In this document: positions 1 to 8,781 of the stretch, one piece after another
How the letters are laid out: the number at the start of each line of letters is the position of its first letter
Numbering within the stretch: position 1 is the stretch's first letter
Assembly (NCBI GenBank): GCA_016706405.1
Contig: JADJJT010000003.1
Location: 496,001-560,000 of the forward strand
Origin: Sphingobacteriales bacterium
GTDB lineage: Bacteria; Bacteroidota; Bacteroidia; Chitinophagales; UBA2359
Length of the DNA stretch: 64,000 bases
Direction: 5' to 3'
The notes under the pieces: model-generated
What the model was told of the DNA's origin: nothing
Database searches by the model: none
The model's input: the letters and a program-made list of their open reading frames with translations, nothing else
Made by a program: the position numbers and the translations under genes

Positions 1-190
1 CCGTATTATACAGGTCAATATGTTGCAGCGCATCCGCTAAATTTTGAGCCAATGGGCGCGGTATATAACGCATAATATTGGGGTTCGACCTTAAGGCTAA
101 AATTTGAGTGGCATCGGCAGGGGTAACTTGCCTAAGGAGCAAACGCGCAGTACTTATGGAAGGGAAGGGTGTAAATTGAAAATATAGCAT
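1..190 (-). CDS. GNAT-family N-acetyltransferase, N-terminal part (runs off window)
   Basis: An open frame starts at the ATG whose complement is at 188-190 and continues past the left edge with no stop. The first 63 residues include TARLLLRQVTPADA followed by LRSNPNIMRYI, the usual beginning of RimJ-type GNAT enzymes, which transfer acetyl groups from acetyl-CoA to amines on proteins or small molecules. The catalytic core lies outside the window, so the substrate cannot be inferred. It is transcribed divergently from panB across about 220 bp. Confidence 0.72.
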   Translation of the reverse strand, partial: MLYFQFTPFPSISTARLLLRQVTPADATQILALRSNPNIMRYIPRPLAQNLADALQHIDLYNT

Positions 191-262
191 AGACTTAAAA
201 AGTTCCGAATAAAAGTAAGCAGTTTAAATTTGAGTATTGGTTAAAAAACTGAGGCTGTAAAC

Positions 263-270
263 TATTTTTG
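263..270 (+). promoter_or_regulatory. Candidate Bacteroidota -7 box (TATTTTTG) upstream of panB
   Basis: The sequence matches the TAnnTTTG consensus of the Bacteroidota primary sigma factor and faces panB, leaving a leader of about 130 nt. A TCCGGAT palindrome follows just downstream. No clear -33 box was assigned. Confidence 0.4.
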
Positions 271-409
271 CAAATTTTAATCCGGATGAAAAAAACGTCC
301 TATCTTTCGCACAAAATTATTCATTTCTGGCCAAAATGCAGTAGCGTTAACTAAACACACTATTTGTCTGCGGCAAATTTATTTATTTATACAACTAATT
401 TATTATTAT

Positions 410-1226
410 ATGTCGGTACATAAAGATGTAAAACGAGTTACCACCCGTGTACTTTTAGAGATGAAACAACACGGCGAAAAAATTGCCATGCTAACTTCAT
501 ACGATTATTCGATGGCCAAATTGGTTGATGCTGCCGGCATAGATATTATTTTGGTTGGCGACTCGGCCTCGAACGTAATGGCTGGCCACGAAACCACCTT
601 GCCCATTACGCTAAATCAAATGATTTACCACGCCGCATCGGTTGTGCGCGCTGTGAGCCGGGCTTTGGTTATAGTTGATTTGCCCTTTGGCTCGTACCAG
701 GGCAATTCAAAACTTGCGCTCAACTCCACTATCCGCATTATGAAAGAATCGGGCGCGCACGGCGTAAAATTAGAAGGGGGATCTGAAATTGTCGATTCAA
801 TAAGCCGAATTTTAACGGCTGGTGTGCCAGTAATGGGACATTTAGGGCTTACGCCACAATCGATATACAAGTTTGGCACCTATAATGTGCGGGCCAAAGA
901 AGATGCCGAAGCCCATAAACTGATAGAAGATGCACAACTGTTAGAACAAGCAGGTTGTTTTGCCTTAGTGCTCGAAAAAATACCCGCCGCCTTAGGCGAA
1001 AAAAGTGGCAAAAGCAATACAAATTCCGGTAATTGGTATTGGCGCCGGCGGCGGTGTTGACGGGCAAGTTTTAGTATTGCACGACATGCTGGGACTAACC
1101 CAAGAGTTTAAACCTCGATTTTTGCGGCGTTATCTTAACCTTGGCGACGAAATAAAATCAGCAGTCAGCAAATATGTTGAGGATGTTAGGCTGCGCGATT
1201 TTCCGAACGAATCAGAACAGTATTGA
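410..1226 (+). CDS. panB: 3-methyl-2-oxobutanoate hydroxymethyltransferase, frameshifted at an A6 run
   Basis: PanB catalyses the first committed step of pantothenate synthesis: transfer of a hydroxymethyl group from methylene-tetrahydrofolate to alpha-ketoisovalerate. Frame one covers about 200 residues with family motifs (MLTSYDYSMAKLVDAAG, LVGDSASNVM, GHLGLTPQ, LEKIPAAL). The rest (IPVIGIGAGGGVDGQVLVLHDMLGL, ending in the RRYLNLG segment) is in a second frame ending at 1226. Removing one A from the A6 run at 999-1004 joins the two (GEK-VAKAIQIPV) into a protein of about 271 residues, the normal family length. The gene is therefore intact apart from one base. A homopolymer sequencing error is most likely; a real null mutation or slippage is possible. 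It converges on gldC. Confidence 0.88.
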
Positions 1227-1321
1227 TTGAGAAGCACCAAGTTATAAATTTCTTCTCCGGATAAGGCAGTGTGCTTTGCTCAATAGCCATCAACATCATC
1301 CGGCCGGATTAAGTGTTTTAC

Positions 1322-1699
1322 TTAGGTTCGCTTCACAAATAAATCCCATTTTTTAGCCATATTATTCGCAAATTCGCGCATTTCGGCTGCCGTTTCGGGG
1401 TCGTTTGTGGCTTTTTGCAGGGTATCGGCCATGGTGTAAACGGTTTGAAAAATAAAGTGTTGCATTTCGCGTACTTGCATTTCTTTTGTCCATAAATCAA
1501 TACGCAGGGAGGTTTTTTGTTGTTCATCCCAAAGTGCCATTAGCATAGCTTTAGCGTCTTTTTCTCCGGGGATGGGGTGGCCATCGGCTTGCCATTTTAT
1601 TTGTACTGGCAATTTTTGGCTATTTAGCCCTACATTAATGATTATTTGGTTGGTGATAGCAACACCATTATTTTGGTCTTTTTCGGTAACAGCTGGCAT
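1322..1699 (-). CDS. gldC: Gliding motility-associated protein GldC
   Basis: A small (125 residue) soluble protein matching GldC: an N-terminal beta segment (IIINVGLNSQKLPVQIKWQADG), then KAMLMALWDEQQKTSLRIDLWTKEMQVREMQ and a C-terminal amphipathic helix ending in MAKKWDLFV. GldC was found as an accessory gliding protein in Flavobacterium and is widespread in Bacteroidota, including non-gliders; its molecular role is unsettled. It converges with panB and lies 68 bp from the stop of the RDD gene on the same strand, so the two may be co-transcribed. Confidence 0.85.
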   Translation of the reverse strand: MPAVTEKDQNNGVAITNQIIINVGLNSQKLPVQIKWQADGHPIPGEKDAKAMLMALWDEQQKTSLRIDLWTKEMQVREMQHFIFQTVYTMADTLQKATNDPETAAEMREFANNMAKKWDLFVKRT

Positions 1700-1767
1700 G
1701 GTATGTCTTTGTTTAGTAAATAGTAAATAGTGGGATTAATTTAACAAGATATTATATTATTAAAAAA

Positions 1768-2502
1768 CTACGCATCAAGTGCATAGGCATCTTGTAAAAT
1801 AGTTTCAATAAATGACGATGCAGGTTGTATGGGGTTATCAATTTTAAGTAATTCTACTAATCTTTCGGCTAGTTCATCTAAAAGTTTATAGTTTGTGTGT
1901 TTCATGGCCGCATCGTAAACAGTCCTAATTTTGTTGATGTCCTCGTCTGTCAGCAAATGAACTTGGGGGTAGGTTATTTGGTGGTTTTGGGGTTTAGTAA
2001 AATTGGCCAACCAGTTGGGGTTAAAAGTTTGGTTTTCTTGTTTGGTCGAAACGACTGTTGTTCCGGCGGCAATATCGCCTATGCGCTGCCCTTTTCCGCC
2101 AATTATTATACTGAGCACCGCAGCCCCGCCCAAGGTTAAGCTAATATCCAAAAGTCTAAAAATCCATCTAATTAAATAATGTACCACTCCAACCCGGCTG
2201 CCATCTAAACGCACTACTTTTAACTGCATGATGCTTTTGCCTATTGTTTGCCCATCCATTAATATTTCGGCAAGTAAGGTATATAACGAGGCCGGAATAA
2301 CAGCAAAGGCAAAAAATATCCAACCCCTGTCATCGTAGTTGATATCAAGCGCAGATAAAAGTAAGGCTGTTGCAATTACTGTAGTAAAAATAATAATATT
2401 ATCAATAATCGCCCCTGAATACCTATCCGATAAACTAGCTAACGGATATTCAATAACAACATTTTGTGTCGTCAGAATTGAAATGCTTTCATCGGTGTAC
2501 AT
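1768..2502 (-). CDS. RDD family membrane protein
   Basis: A 244-residue protein with three hydrophobic segments in its first 140 residues and the RDD family pattern: ASLSDRYSGAIIDNIIIF near the start, then DGQTIGKSIMQLKVVRLDG and RWIFRLLDI, and later GQRIGDIAAGTTVV. RDD proteins are integral inner-membrane proteins; some are linked to sodium/proton exchange but most are uncharacterised. The C-terminal hundred residues are soluble and contain an acidic helical stretch not needed for the core. It lies upstream of gldC on the same strand. Confidence 0.82.
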   Translation of the reverse strand: MYTDESISILTTQNVVIEYPLASLSDRYSGAIIDNIIIFTTVIATALLLSALDINYDDRGWIFFAFAVIPASLYTLLAEILMDGQTIGKSIMQLKVVRLDGSRVGVVHYLIRWIFRLLDISLTLGGAAVLSIIIGGKGQRIGDIAAGTTVVSTKQENQTFNPNWLANFTKPQNHQITYPQVHLLTDEDINKIRTVYDAAMKHTNYKLLDELAERLVELLKIDNPIQPASSFIETILQDAYALDA

Positions 2503-2607
2503 ACCTATCTATCCAAGAGATTTAAAGCTATTTTTTATAAAATTCGTCCTCAAAGATAGACTTTTTTTATCTGGTTTAGCTTTTTTTTCTTAAAATTTAC
2601 CAGTTTG

Positions 2608-2639
2608 TTTGGGCAAATACTCGTCTCGCACTAACTTTG
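2608..2639 (+). promoter_or_regulatory. Bacteroidota promoter (TTTG - 20 bp - TAACTTTG)
   Basis: TTTG at 2608-2611 and TAACTTTG at 2632-2639 are separated by 20 bp, matching the -33/-7 arrangement of Bacteroidota promoters. The predicted start lies about 40 nt before the DUF4846 gene. This is the best complete promoter seen in the window. Confidence 0.65.
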
Positions 2640-2684
2640 GCGACCCAAACCCAAAATTAGTAATTTTTTTAGTTTAGAAATTGT

Positions 2685-3674
2685 ATGACTATGCTTTTTT
2701 TGTTTAGAAATTATAGGATGCCTTCTTTAGCTTTAGGTTTTATAGCGCTGGTATTTGTTGCCTGTAAATCGAATAATGACAATACCAATAATCAAACTGC
2801 TAATAACAGCGAGCAGCAAACGGTAGCTCCCAACCCAAATAAAATGACAAATGCAGCGCAAATACCCGATACTAACAAAAAATACAAACTGCATTGGCTT
2901 CCACCTACTTATGATGATGCCGATATTATTGCTAACAGAATTGCCCCCCCCAATGGCTACGAGCGCCTACCTATAAAAAGCTGGACTTTTGGCGATTTTG
3001 CCCGCCATCTGCCGCTTGGAGAGGTAGGCACCACTGCCTTAAAATACGACAATACCCCCATGCCAAATCAAAAAAATTATGCCGCTATTTTAAATATTGA
3101 GGTAGGCATTAAAGATTTGCAAAAATCGGCACAATCTATTATACGCCTTTGGGCCGAGTATTTGTATCATGTAAACCGTATGGGGCAGGCTGTTTTTCAT
3201 GTCAATAATGGCTACCCGCTTGACTTTGCGCGTTATATGGATGGCTACCGACCCCAAATTGACCCCGCAGGCATAACTTGGACTTTAAACGCCGACCCCA
3301 ACGACACGTATGGAACTTACAAAATGTATTTAGTGCTGATTTTTCAAAACACCGACTTAGAAGCATTAAACGAAGATTTAGGCCCTGCACCCGGAAGTTA
3401 TAATGATATTGCCCCCGGCGATGTGTTTATTAGTTTTGGCAACCAGCAAGATGGCCATGCCGCCATTGTAATTGATGTAGCACAAGATAAAACATCCGGA
3501 GAAAAACTGTTTTTGTTAGCGCAAGGTGGTACGCCAGCACAATCGTTTAATATACCCTCAAACCCTGCCGACCCAAGCATCTCGCCTTGGTATAAGGCCA
3601 ATTATGGTAGCAGTTTTAAAACACCAATGGCTACTTTTTATCCGGCACAACGGAAAAGATTTAAAGTACAGTAA
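2685..3674 (+). CDS. DUF4846 family lipoprotein
   Basis: A 329-residue protein with an N-terminal hydrophobic stretch ending in a lipobox-like VFVAC at residue 27, followed by an Asn-rich linker, so probably an outer- or inner-membrane lipoprotein. The body has the DUF4846 pattern: NGYERLPIKSWTFGDFARHLPL, YAAILNIEVG, QKSAQSIIRLWAEYLY, FVNNGYPLDFARYMDG-like segments and near the end GDVFISFGNQQDGHAAIVIDVA. The last segment has the Gly-His-Ala pattern seen in NlpC/C39-like folds, but I see no confirmed catalytic Cys, so enzymatic activity is undetermined. A good promoter lies just upstream. Confidence 0.8.
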   Translation: MTMLFLFRNYRMPSLALGFIALVFVACKSNNDNTNNQTANNSEQQTVAPNPNKMTNAAQIPDTNKKYKLHWLPPTYDDADIIANRIAPPNGYERLPIKSWTFGDFARHLPLGEVGTTALKYDNTPMPNQKNYAAILNIEVGIKDLQKSAQSIIRLWAEYLYHVNRMGQAVFHVNNGYPLDFARYMDGYRPQIDPAGITWTLNADPNDTYGTYKMYLVLIFQNTDLEALNEDLGPAPGSYNDIAPGDVFISFGNQQDGHAAIVIDVAQDKTSGEKLFLLAQGGTPAQSFNIPSNPADPSISPWYKANYGSSFKTPMATFYPAQRKRFKVQ

Positions 3675-3690
3675 TTTAATATTTATCTGA

Positions 3691-3740
3691 ATCATCCGGA
3701 TATAAAAGTTTTAGAAGTAAACCACTATTTTATCCGGATA
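3691..3740. repeat. Pair of ATCCGGAT palindromes downstream of the DUF4846 gene
   Basis: Two copies of TCCGGA (3695-3700 and 3733-3738) lie in the 110 bp between the DUF4846 stop and the SDR start. Their flanks (TATAAAA after the first, TTTTA before the second) let them pair as an imperfect hairpin. It may act as a terminator but lacks a strong T-run. Confidence 0.45.
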
Positions 3741-3784
3741 AATAAATTCAATCTATCAAACAACAATAAGTAAGTTTTTACATT

Positions 3785-4783
3785 ATGATTTTTGTAACTG
3801 GCGGAACCGGATTAATTGGTGCTAATTTATTAGCCTTATTAAATGCACAGCCAAACTCGTTACCCATTGTAGCCTTAGCGCGAGACCCCAAAAAAGTACC
3901 GGGTCATTTGCTACAATTGTCTAATGTGAAATGGGTTGAGGGCGATATATTAGATACAGAGTGTTTGTTTAATGCCATGCGTGGTGCAAAACAGGTTTAC
4001 CATGTAGGCGCATTTGTGTCGTTAGCCCGCCGCGACAGGCCTCAAATGTTTCAAATTAACGTTACAGGTACAGCCAACGTGGTAAATGCCGCCCTTGAAA
4101 ACGGGGTCGAAAGAATGTTGCATGTAAGTTCTATAGCCGCGCTTGGCATCCCGAAGGATGGCAACCAAATTACCGAAGCCTTTGACGGCGATTTAGAACG
4201 CCCAACCTGGTATGCACATACCAAACTGCAAGGCGAGTTAGAAGTTTGGCGCGGTATAGCCGAAGGTTTAAATGCCGTAATCGTTAATCCATGTATGGTA
4301 TTGGGCAGTAATGGCAGCGATTTTGACCGAAGCTCGCCCTTGTTGTTTAGGCAAACATGGGAGGGTGTGCCTTTTTATCCAAAAGGAGGCACCGGATTTA
4401 TTGATGTGCGCGATGTTGCCAACTTAATGTTATTACTTATGCAAAGCACAATTGTAGGCGAACGCTATATTTTAAGTGCCGAGAACCTTAGTTACCGGCA
4501 TATTCTCAGTTTAATAGCACAGGTTTACGGCAAAAAACCCTCAAACCGACCCCTAACCCCATTGCTTGAACAATTAGCTTGGCGCGCCGAAGGAATAAAA
4601 AGTTTTTTAACCGGCCGAGCACCAACGCTAACCCGCGAAACCTTGGCAACTACCAGTAAAAATCGCCCTTGCGATAACAGCAAAATTAAAGCAGCTTTTC
4701 CGGCGTTTAATTTTACGCCAATAAACGAAACTATTGAGCGTGTTTGTAATGAGTTTTTAACCATAAACAAACTAAAAATATAG
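3785..4783 (+). CDS. NAD(P)-dependent epimerase/dehydratase family protein (extended SDR)
   Basis: A 332-residue extended short-chain dehydrogenase. The Rossmann motif TGGTGLIG is at residues 5-12 and the catalytic pair is Y143-xxx-K147 (WYAHTK). VSSI (residues 114-117) supplies the Ser region. The family resemblance is to dihydroflavonol 4-reductase-like and sugar-nucleotide-modifying SDRs, but no pathway genes flank it, so the substrate is unknown. It converges with the papain-like protease gene, with 34 bp between the stops. Confidence 0.85.
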   Translation: MIFVTGGTGLIGANLLALLNAQPNSLPIVALARDPKKVPGHLLQLSNVKWVEGDILDTECLFNAMRGAKQVYHVGAFVSLARRDRPQMFQINVTGTANVVNAALENGVERMLHVSSIAALGIPKDGNQITEAFDGDLERPTWYAHTKLQGELEVWRGIAEGLNAVIVNPCMVLGSNGSDFDRSSPLLFRQTWEGVPFYPKGGTGFIDVRDVANLMLLLMQSTIVGERYILSAENLSYRHILSLIAQVYGKKPSNRPLTPLLEQLAWRAEGIKSFLTGRAPTLTRETLATTSKNRPCDNSKIKAAFPAFNFTPINETIERVCNEFLTINKLKI

Positions 4784-4817
4784 GTTTTGAGTTACGCCAT
4801 ATCGCGTTTTACTTGTA

Positions 4818-5441
4818 TTATCGCGATACCCACACTTTAAAAGCTACCATTAACCTACTCGAAAATTCGTACCAATCCATTTCCTGCCTCGAAATATTTC
4901 CAGGCCACGGGTCTCTTAAAACTACCTTGTACGGTATTGTATTGTTGTACATATCGGTGGTGTAATAAATGGCTGTTAAAACAAAAGCATGGCCGTTGCC
5001 CCCCTGTGGATTACTAAGCCCTACAATTAATGGCCATTTATACGCCAGATTGCTTGTTATTTCATTGGCACTGTTAAGGCCAAGCTGGCAATAAATTTGC
5101 GAAACGCCCCCATCAACATTTGGCGCCCAGCCGCTAAGTGCATACATAATTTGTTGTTCTCCGGCTGGCTGGTCAACTAAACCGCCGTAAATTTTTTCAA
5201 CCACCTGTTCTTGTGTTATATGCAGTCCATGATAGTTTAATACCATTTGAACACAAGCCGCCCAACACCAGTTAGCTTGCCTTTGCCTTCCGGTAGATTG
5301 AGCAGCAGAAAAAAACTCAAACTCCTCCGAAGGAATTCCCGCCGTATAATAATTTTGGCCAATCTGCGTAATACTTTGCCCATTTGTAAAACTTGGCGAT
5401 AAAATGGCTAAACTCAGTATTATAAGTTTAATTATTTTCAT
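4818..5441 (-). CDS. Secreted papain-like cysteine protease (AvrRpt2/C39-like)
   Basis: A 207-residue protein with a cleavable-looking signal peptide (MKIIKLIILSLAILSPSFT). The papain-fold catalytic sites are visible: C59 in NWCWAAC, H151 in GNGHAFVL and D177 in LRDPWPG. The CWAAC context and short length match papain-like proteases of the AvrRpt2 (C70) or C39-like families found in secreted bacterial proteins. It probably acts in the periplasm or outside the cell. No T9SS tail is present and substrates are unknown. Confidence 0.78.
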   Translation of the reverse strand: MKIIKLIILSLAILSPSFTNGQSITQIGQNYYTAGIPSEEFEFFSAAQSTGRQRQANWCWAACVQMVLNYHGLHITQEQVVEKIYGGLVDQPAGEQQIMYALSGWAPNVDGGVSQIYCQLGLNSANEITSNLAYKWPLIVGLSNPQGGNGHAFVLTAIYYTTDMYNNTIPYKVVLRDPWPGNISRQEMDWYEFSSRLMVAFKVWVSR

Positions 5442-5938
5442 GTGTATAAATTGTTTTTGTACGGGTTAAAAACCGGCAAGAATTGGGGCAAAATTAATTT
5501 ATTGTGTGCAAATCTGTAAATCTTCGATGTTTTGCGCTATATTATGTTTAATTGTTACAAATAAAAACCACACAGCCCTGCAAATTTACACTTTTATTTT
5601 AGGCAAACAATTTTGGAACATTGCTGGCAATTAAAAATCAGAGAAAGGAAGACCAGTTTCTACAGACGTCTCCTTCCAAAGAAGCTGAATAACAATTACA
5701 TCCGGATAATTTTTTTCGCCTATTCAACCCGAACTATGATTTATTGTAATTATATTGATATTTTATCTGCCCGCCCCCGCTTTTATCCGGAAAATGCTTT
5801 TTGTGTTATATTGTCTTAACTTTAATTTTCTCGCTCTAAAGGTTTTCAGAATTTTTCTTTTACCTTAGCTACCCCTATTTTAATTAACTTTGTCGCCTGT
5901 TTATTTATTAAGTTGCAATCAACTTGTTAACCGCCATT
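5442..5938. other. Intergenic region with divergent promoters and two TCCGGA sites
   Basis: A 497-bp gap between two divergent genes. It contains TCCGGA sites near 5700 and 5788 and a -7 box facing the propeller gene. An open frame at 5613-5819 has no family resemblance and its composition is not gene-like. I see no structured RNA. Confidence 0.5.
5885..5892 (+). promoter_or_regulatory. Bacteroidota -7 box (TAACTTTG) upstream of the propeller gene
   Basis: A match to TAnnTTTG 46 bp before the ATG at 5939, in the right orientation. The -33 region (TTTTACC) is only a weak match. Confidence 0.5.
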
Positions 5939-8764
5939 ATGTTTATAGTCTGTTCAAGAGTATCTAACTCAAGTTTGTCTTTATTCATTTTTTTACTGCT
6001 GCTTGCCTTATATTGCCACCAACCTACCCGCGCACAATCGCTTAGTTGGGCACAGCGTTATAATAATACACCAAAAGAAAACCGCGACCGCACAAATTGT
6101 ATTGCTAAAGATGCCTCGGGCAATATTTATACCGCCGGCTACACCTACTACCCCGGCAACGAGCGCGATTTTTTAGTGTTAAAATACGATGCCTCCGGAA
6201 ATTTAATTTGGGAACAACGCATCAACAGCAATACCGACGAAAAAGACGAAGCCAAAGCTATTACCGTAGATGCCCCGGGCAATGTATATATTACCGGCGT
6301 TGGCGACGACGATTTTTTTACCGTCAAACTTAACAGCAGTGGCCAGCTTCAATGGGAAACAAGCTACGACGGCGCCGGCACTGATTATGACGAAGCCATT
6401 GGTATTGTTACCGATGCCTCTGGAAACGTTTTTATTGCCGGATTATCAGATGCCGACCCCACCATTGCCATAAGTAATAATGTGGTTGTTATTAAATACA
6501 ATGCTAACGGCGTGCAACAATGGCTACAAACCTATAACGGAACTGGCAATTTAAACGACCAACCCAGCGCATTGGGTATTGATGCTTCTGGCAACGTTTA
6601 TATATCCGGATTTACCGAAGCAGCCGGCGGCAATCAAAATTTATTAGTGCTAAAATACAACACATCCGGCGTATTGCAATTTACCAAAAATATTGATGTT
6701 AGCGGCAACGATGATGTGCTAAACGAGTTAGCCCTCGATGCCTCGTTTTTATACGTTACCGGCGAAACCGATAACGGCGACGATGACGACTATATAACTT
6801 ATAAATACGACCTGTCGGGAGCACAACAATGGGTTAAAACCTACGATTTTGGCGATAACGACCGCACATCGGGCATTGATGTTGATGCCAACGGCAACGT
6901 TTTTGTTACCGGACGAAGTAAAAACACCAACGACGACTTTGATGTTGCCACTATTAAATACAACAGCGCCGGCACCCAACAATGGGTAAACCGCTACAAT
7001 GCAGGCTTTGAAGACCGCGGCACAGGTATTGTGGCCGATGCCGCCGGCAACTGCTTTGTTACCGGATATACTTTTACCAGCAATAACCCCGCCGATGTAA
7101 ATTTTTTAACCCTCTATTGCTCGGGCGCGGGTGCTGCCACCGTACTAACTAATTTTAACGATGCCGGCAACGATATTGACCGCGGCTACAACCTTGTTTT
7201 TGCAGACGGCAACGCTTTTGCAGTAGGTTATGGCAACAACGGCGCCCCCAATTTTACCGATGCGCTGCTGTTTAAATACAATGCATCGGCACAGTTGTTT
7301 ATGAAACGCTACAATGGCCTTGGCGAAAACAGCGATAAATTTTTTGCCTCGGTAGTTGATGCCAACGGCAATATTTACGCCACCGGATACAGCCACACTT
7401 ATTTAGAAGGGCGAAATATTTTAACCGCAAAATTTAACAGCGCAGGCGTATTACAATGGACGCAACAGTTTAACTCCATAGCTGCCGACGACAAAATGGA
7501 TGAAGGCGCCGCCATTACCCTCGACGGCGCCGGCAATGTATTGGTGGCCGGCACGGGCAATGACGACCTCTATGTGCTTAAATACAATACCTCGGGCACC
7601 TTACTTTGGAACAGTTTATACGCCGGAATAACCAAGGAAGACGACGAACCAGTCGCTATTTTAACCGATGCCAACAACAACATCTACGTAGTAGGAGATA
7701 CCGACACCGACCCTACTAACGAAGAACTTTACGATATTGTGCTCCTTAAATACAATTCGTCGGGCACATTAATAGCCAACGCAACCTATGGCACAGCTAC
7801 CAACAACGATAAACCCTACGACATGGTCTTTGATGAGGCCTACAATATTTACATTGCCGCCAAAACTGGCCTGATTACCAACGAAGAAGGCTTAGTACTT
7901 AAATACAACAACGCCCTAACACAACAATGGGCTAAAACCTATACCAACAATTTAGGAAACGACCGTTTTGATGCTGTTGCTGCCAAAAACGGCAATATTT
8001 GGGTGGCTGGCCGCCGGGGCAAAAACGCCGAAATCCACACTTTAACACAAAAATATAATTCAAACGGCAGCTTGTTATGGACAAAAATTGACAGTACAAG
8101 TATTGATGCACGCTTGTACGATATTAGTGTTGATGAGGTAGAAAATACTTATGTTTCCGGGTATTCAGTAAATAATAATGGCAATACAGATTTGTTAGCA
8201 CTCAAATACAATCCGGATGGCGTACCGCAATGGAAAAACATTTTTGACAGCGGACAAAACGACGAAGCACCTGCCAACGCCCTCGATTGTGCCGGAAATC
8301 TATGGTTGGCAGGCCACAGCCAATTAGCCAATGGCAGTTTCGACATGAGGCTTTGCAAAATAAACGGTGCAAGCGGATTAACAACCTACAACACTACATG
8401 GAATCATAGCTCGGACTTAAACGACCTTGCTGACGATATTCATATCCGGTATGCGAACAATACTTCGTATATTACAGCATCCGGATATAGCCAAGATGCC
8501 ACCAATCAAAACGATGCAGCTCTTTGGCAATACACACAAGCCATCACACCAATAGCAGCTCCTGCATTAACCGGCGAAGTAAACACTTGTTTGGCAAACA
8601 CTTATACATATACTGTACCGGCCGTTTCGGGCGTTGCTTATAACTGGACGCTAACCGGCAATTATACCATTGTGTCGGGGTGCAACGCTACTTCAAATAC
8701 TTGCACGCTTACGTGGACGAGTGGCAGCAACGGCACTGTCAATATTTCAGAAATCGGCAACTAA
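5939..8764 (+). CDS. Secreted SBBP-repeat beta-propeller protein, apparently lacking its C-terminal end
   Basis: A signal peptide (hydrophobic LFIFLLLLALY, then RAQS) is followed by about 16 degenerate repeats of roughly 50 residues. Each carries an SBBP/delta-60 type core such as DASGNVYISGFTE and an LKYNxSGxxQWxxxYN strand, so the protein should form one or more beta-propellers outside the cell. After the repeats an Ig/PKD-like segment begins (VNTCLANTYTYTVPAVSG) but the frame stops 60 residues later at ISEIGN, without the T9SS sorting domain such proteins usually carry. The stop is 17 bp from the kdsB start, suggesting loss of the 3' end. The ATG at 5939 is preferred over an upstream TTG at 5924 because it gives a better signal peptide. 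Confidence 0.8.
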   Translation: MFIVCSRVSNSSLSLFIFLLLLALYCHQPTRAQSLSWAQRYNNTPKENRDRTNCIAKDASGNIYTAGYTYYPGNERDFLVLKYDASGNLIWEQRINSNTDEKDEAKAITVDAPGNVYITGVGDDDFFTVKLNSSGQLQWETSYDGAGTDYDEAIGIVTDASGNVFIAGLSDADPTIAISNNVVVIKYNANGVQQWLQTYNGTGNLNDQPSALGIDASGNVYISGFTEAAGGNQNLLVLKYNTSGVLQFTKNIDVSGNDDVLNELALDASFLYVTGETDNGDDDDYITYKYDLSGAQQWVKTYDFGDNDRTSGIDVDANGNVFVTGRSKNTNDDFDVATIKYNSAGTQQWVNRYNAGFEDRGTGIVADAAGNCFVTGYTFTSNNPADVNFLTLYCSGAGAATVLTNFNDAGNDIDRGYNLVFADGNAFAVGYGNNGAPNFTDALLFKYNASAQLFMKRYNGLGENSDKFFASVVDANGNIYATGYSHTYLEGRNILTAKFNSAGVLQWTQQFNSIAADDKMDEGAAITLDGAGNVLVAGTGNDDLYVLKYNTSGTLLWNSLYAGITKEDDEPVAILTDANNNIYVVGDTDTDPTNEELYDIVLLKYNSSGTLIANATYGTATNNDKPYDMVFDEAYNIYIAAKTGLITNEEGLVLKYNNALTQQWAKTYTNNLGNDRFDAVAAKNGNIWVAGRRGKNAEIHTLTQKYNSNGSLLWTKIDSTSIDARLYDISVDEVENTYVSGYSVNNNGNTDLLALKYNPDGVPQWKNIFDSGQNDEAPANALDCAGNLWLAGHSQLANGSFDMRLCKINGASGLTTYNTTWNHSSDLNDLADDIHIRYANNTSYITASGYSQDATNQNDAALWQYTQAITPIAAPALTGEVNTCLANTYTYTVPAVSGVAYNWTLTGNYTIVSGCNATSNTCTLTWTSGSNGTVNISEIGN

Positions 8765-8781
8765 CCACTATTCATTATTCT

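Noticed and set aside
1270..1330. ATCCGGCCGGAT palindrome between panB and gldC as a terminator
   Set aside because: No T-run and the stem is only a short palindrome; it may be a variant of the TCCGGA motif instead.
5613..5819. 68-residue open frame in the gap before the propeller gene
   Set aside because: No recognisable domain, no codon pattern like its neighbours, and it lies in A/T-rich intergenic DNA with a promoter nearby.
8680..8781. Longer kdsB start at an in-frame GTG
   Set aside because: It lies inside the preceding coding sequence and precedes the conserved IIPARYASSRLPGKPL opening by residues unlike the family; ATG at 8782 is preferred.
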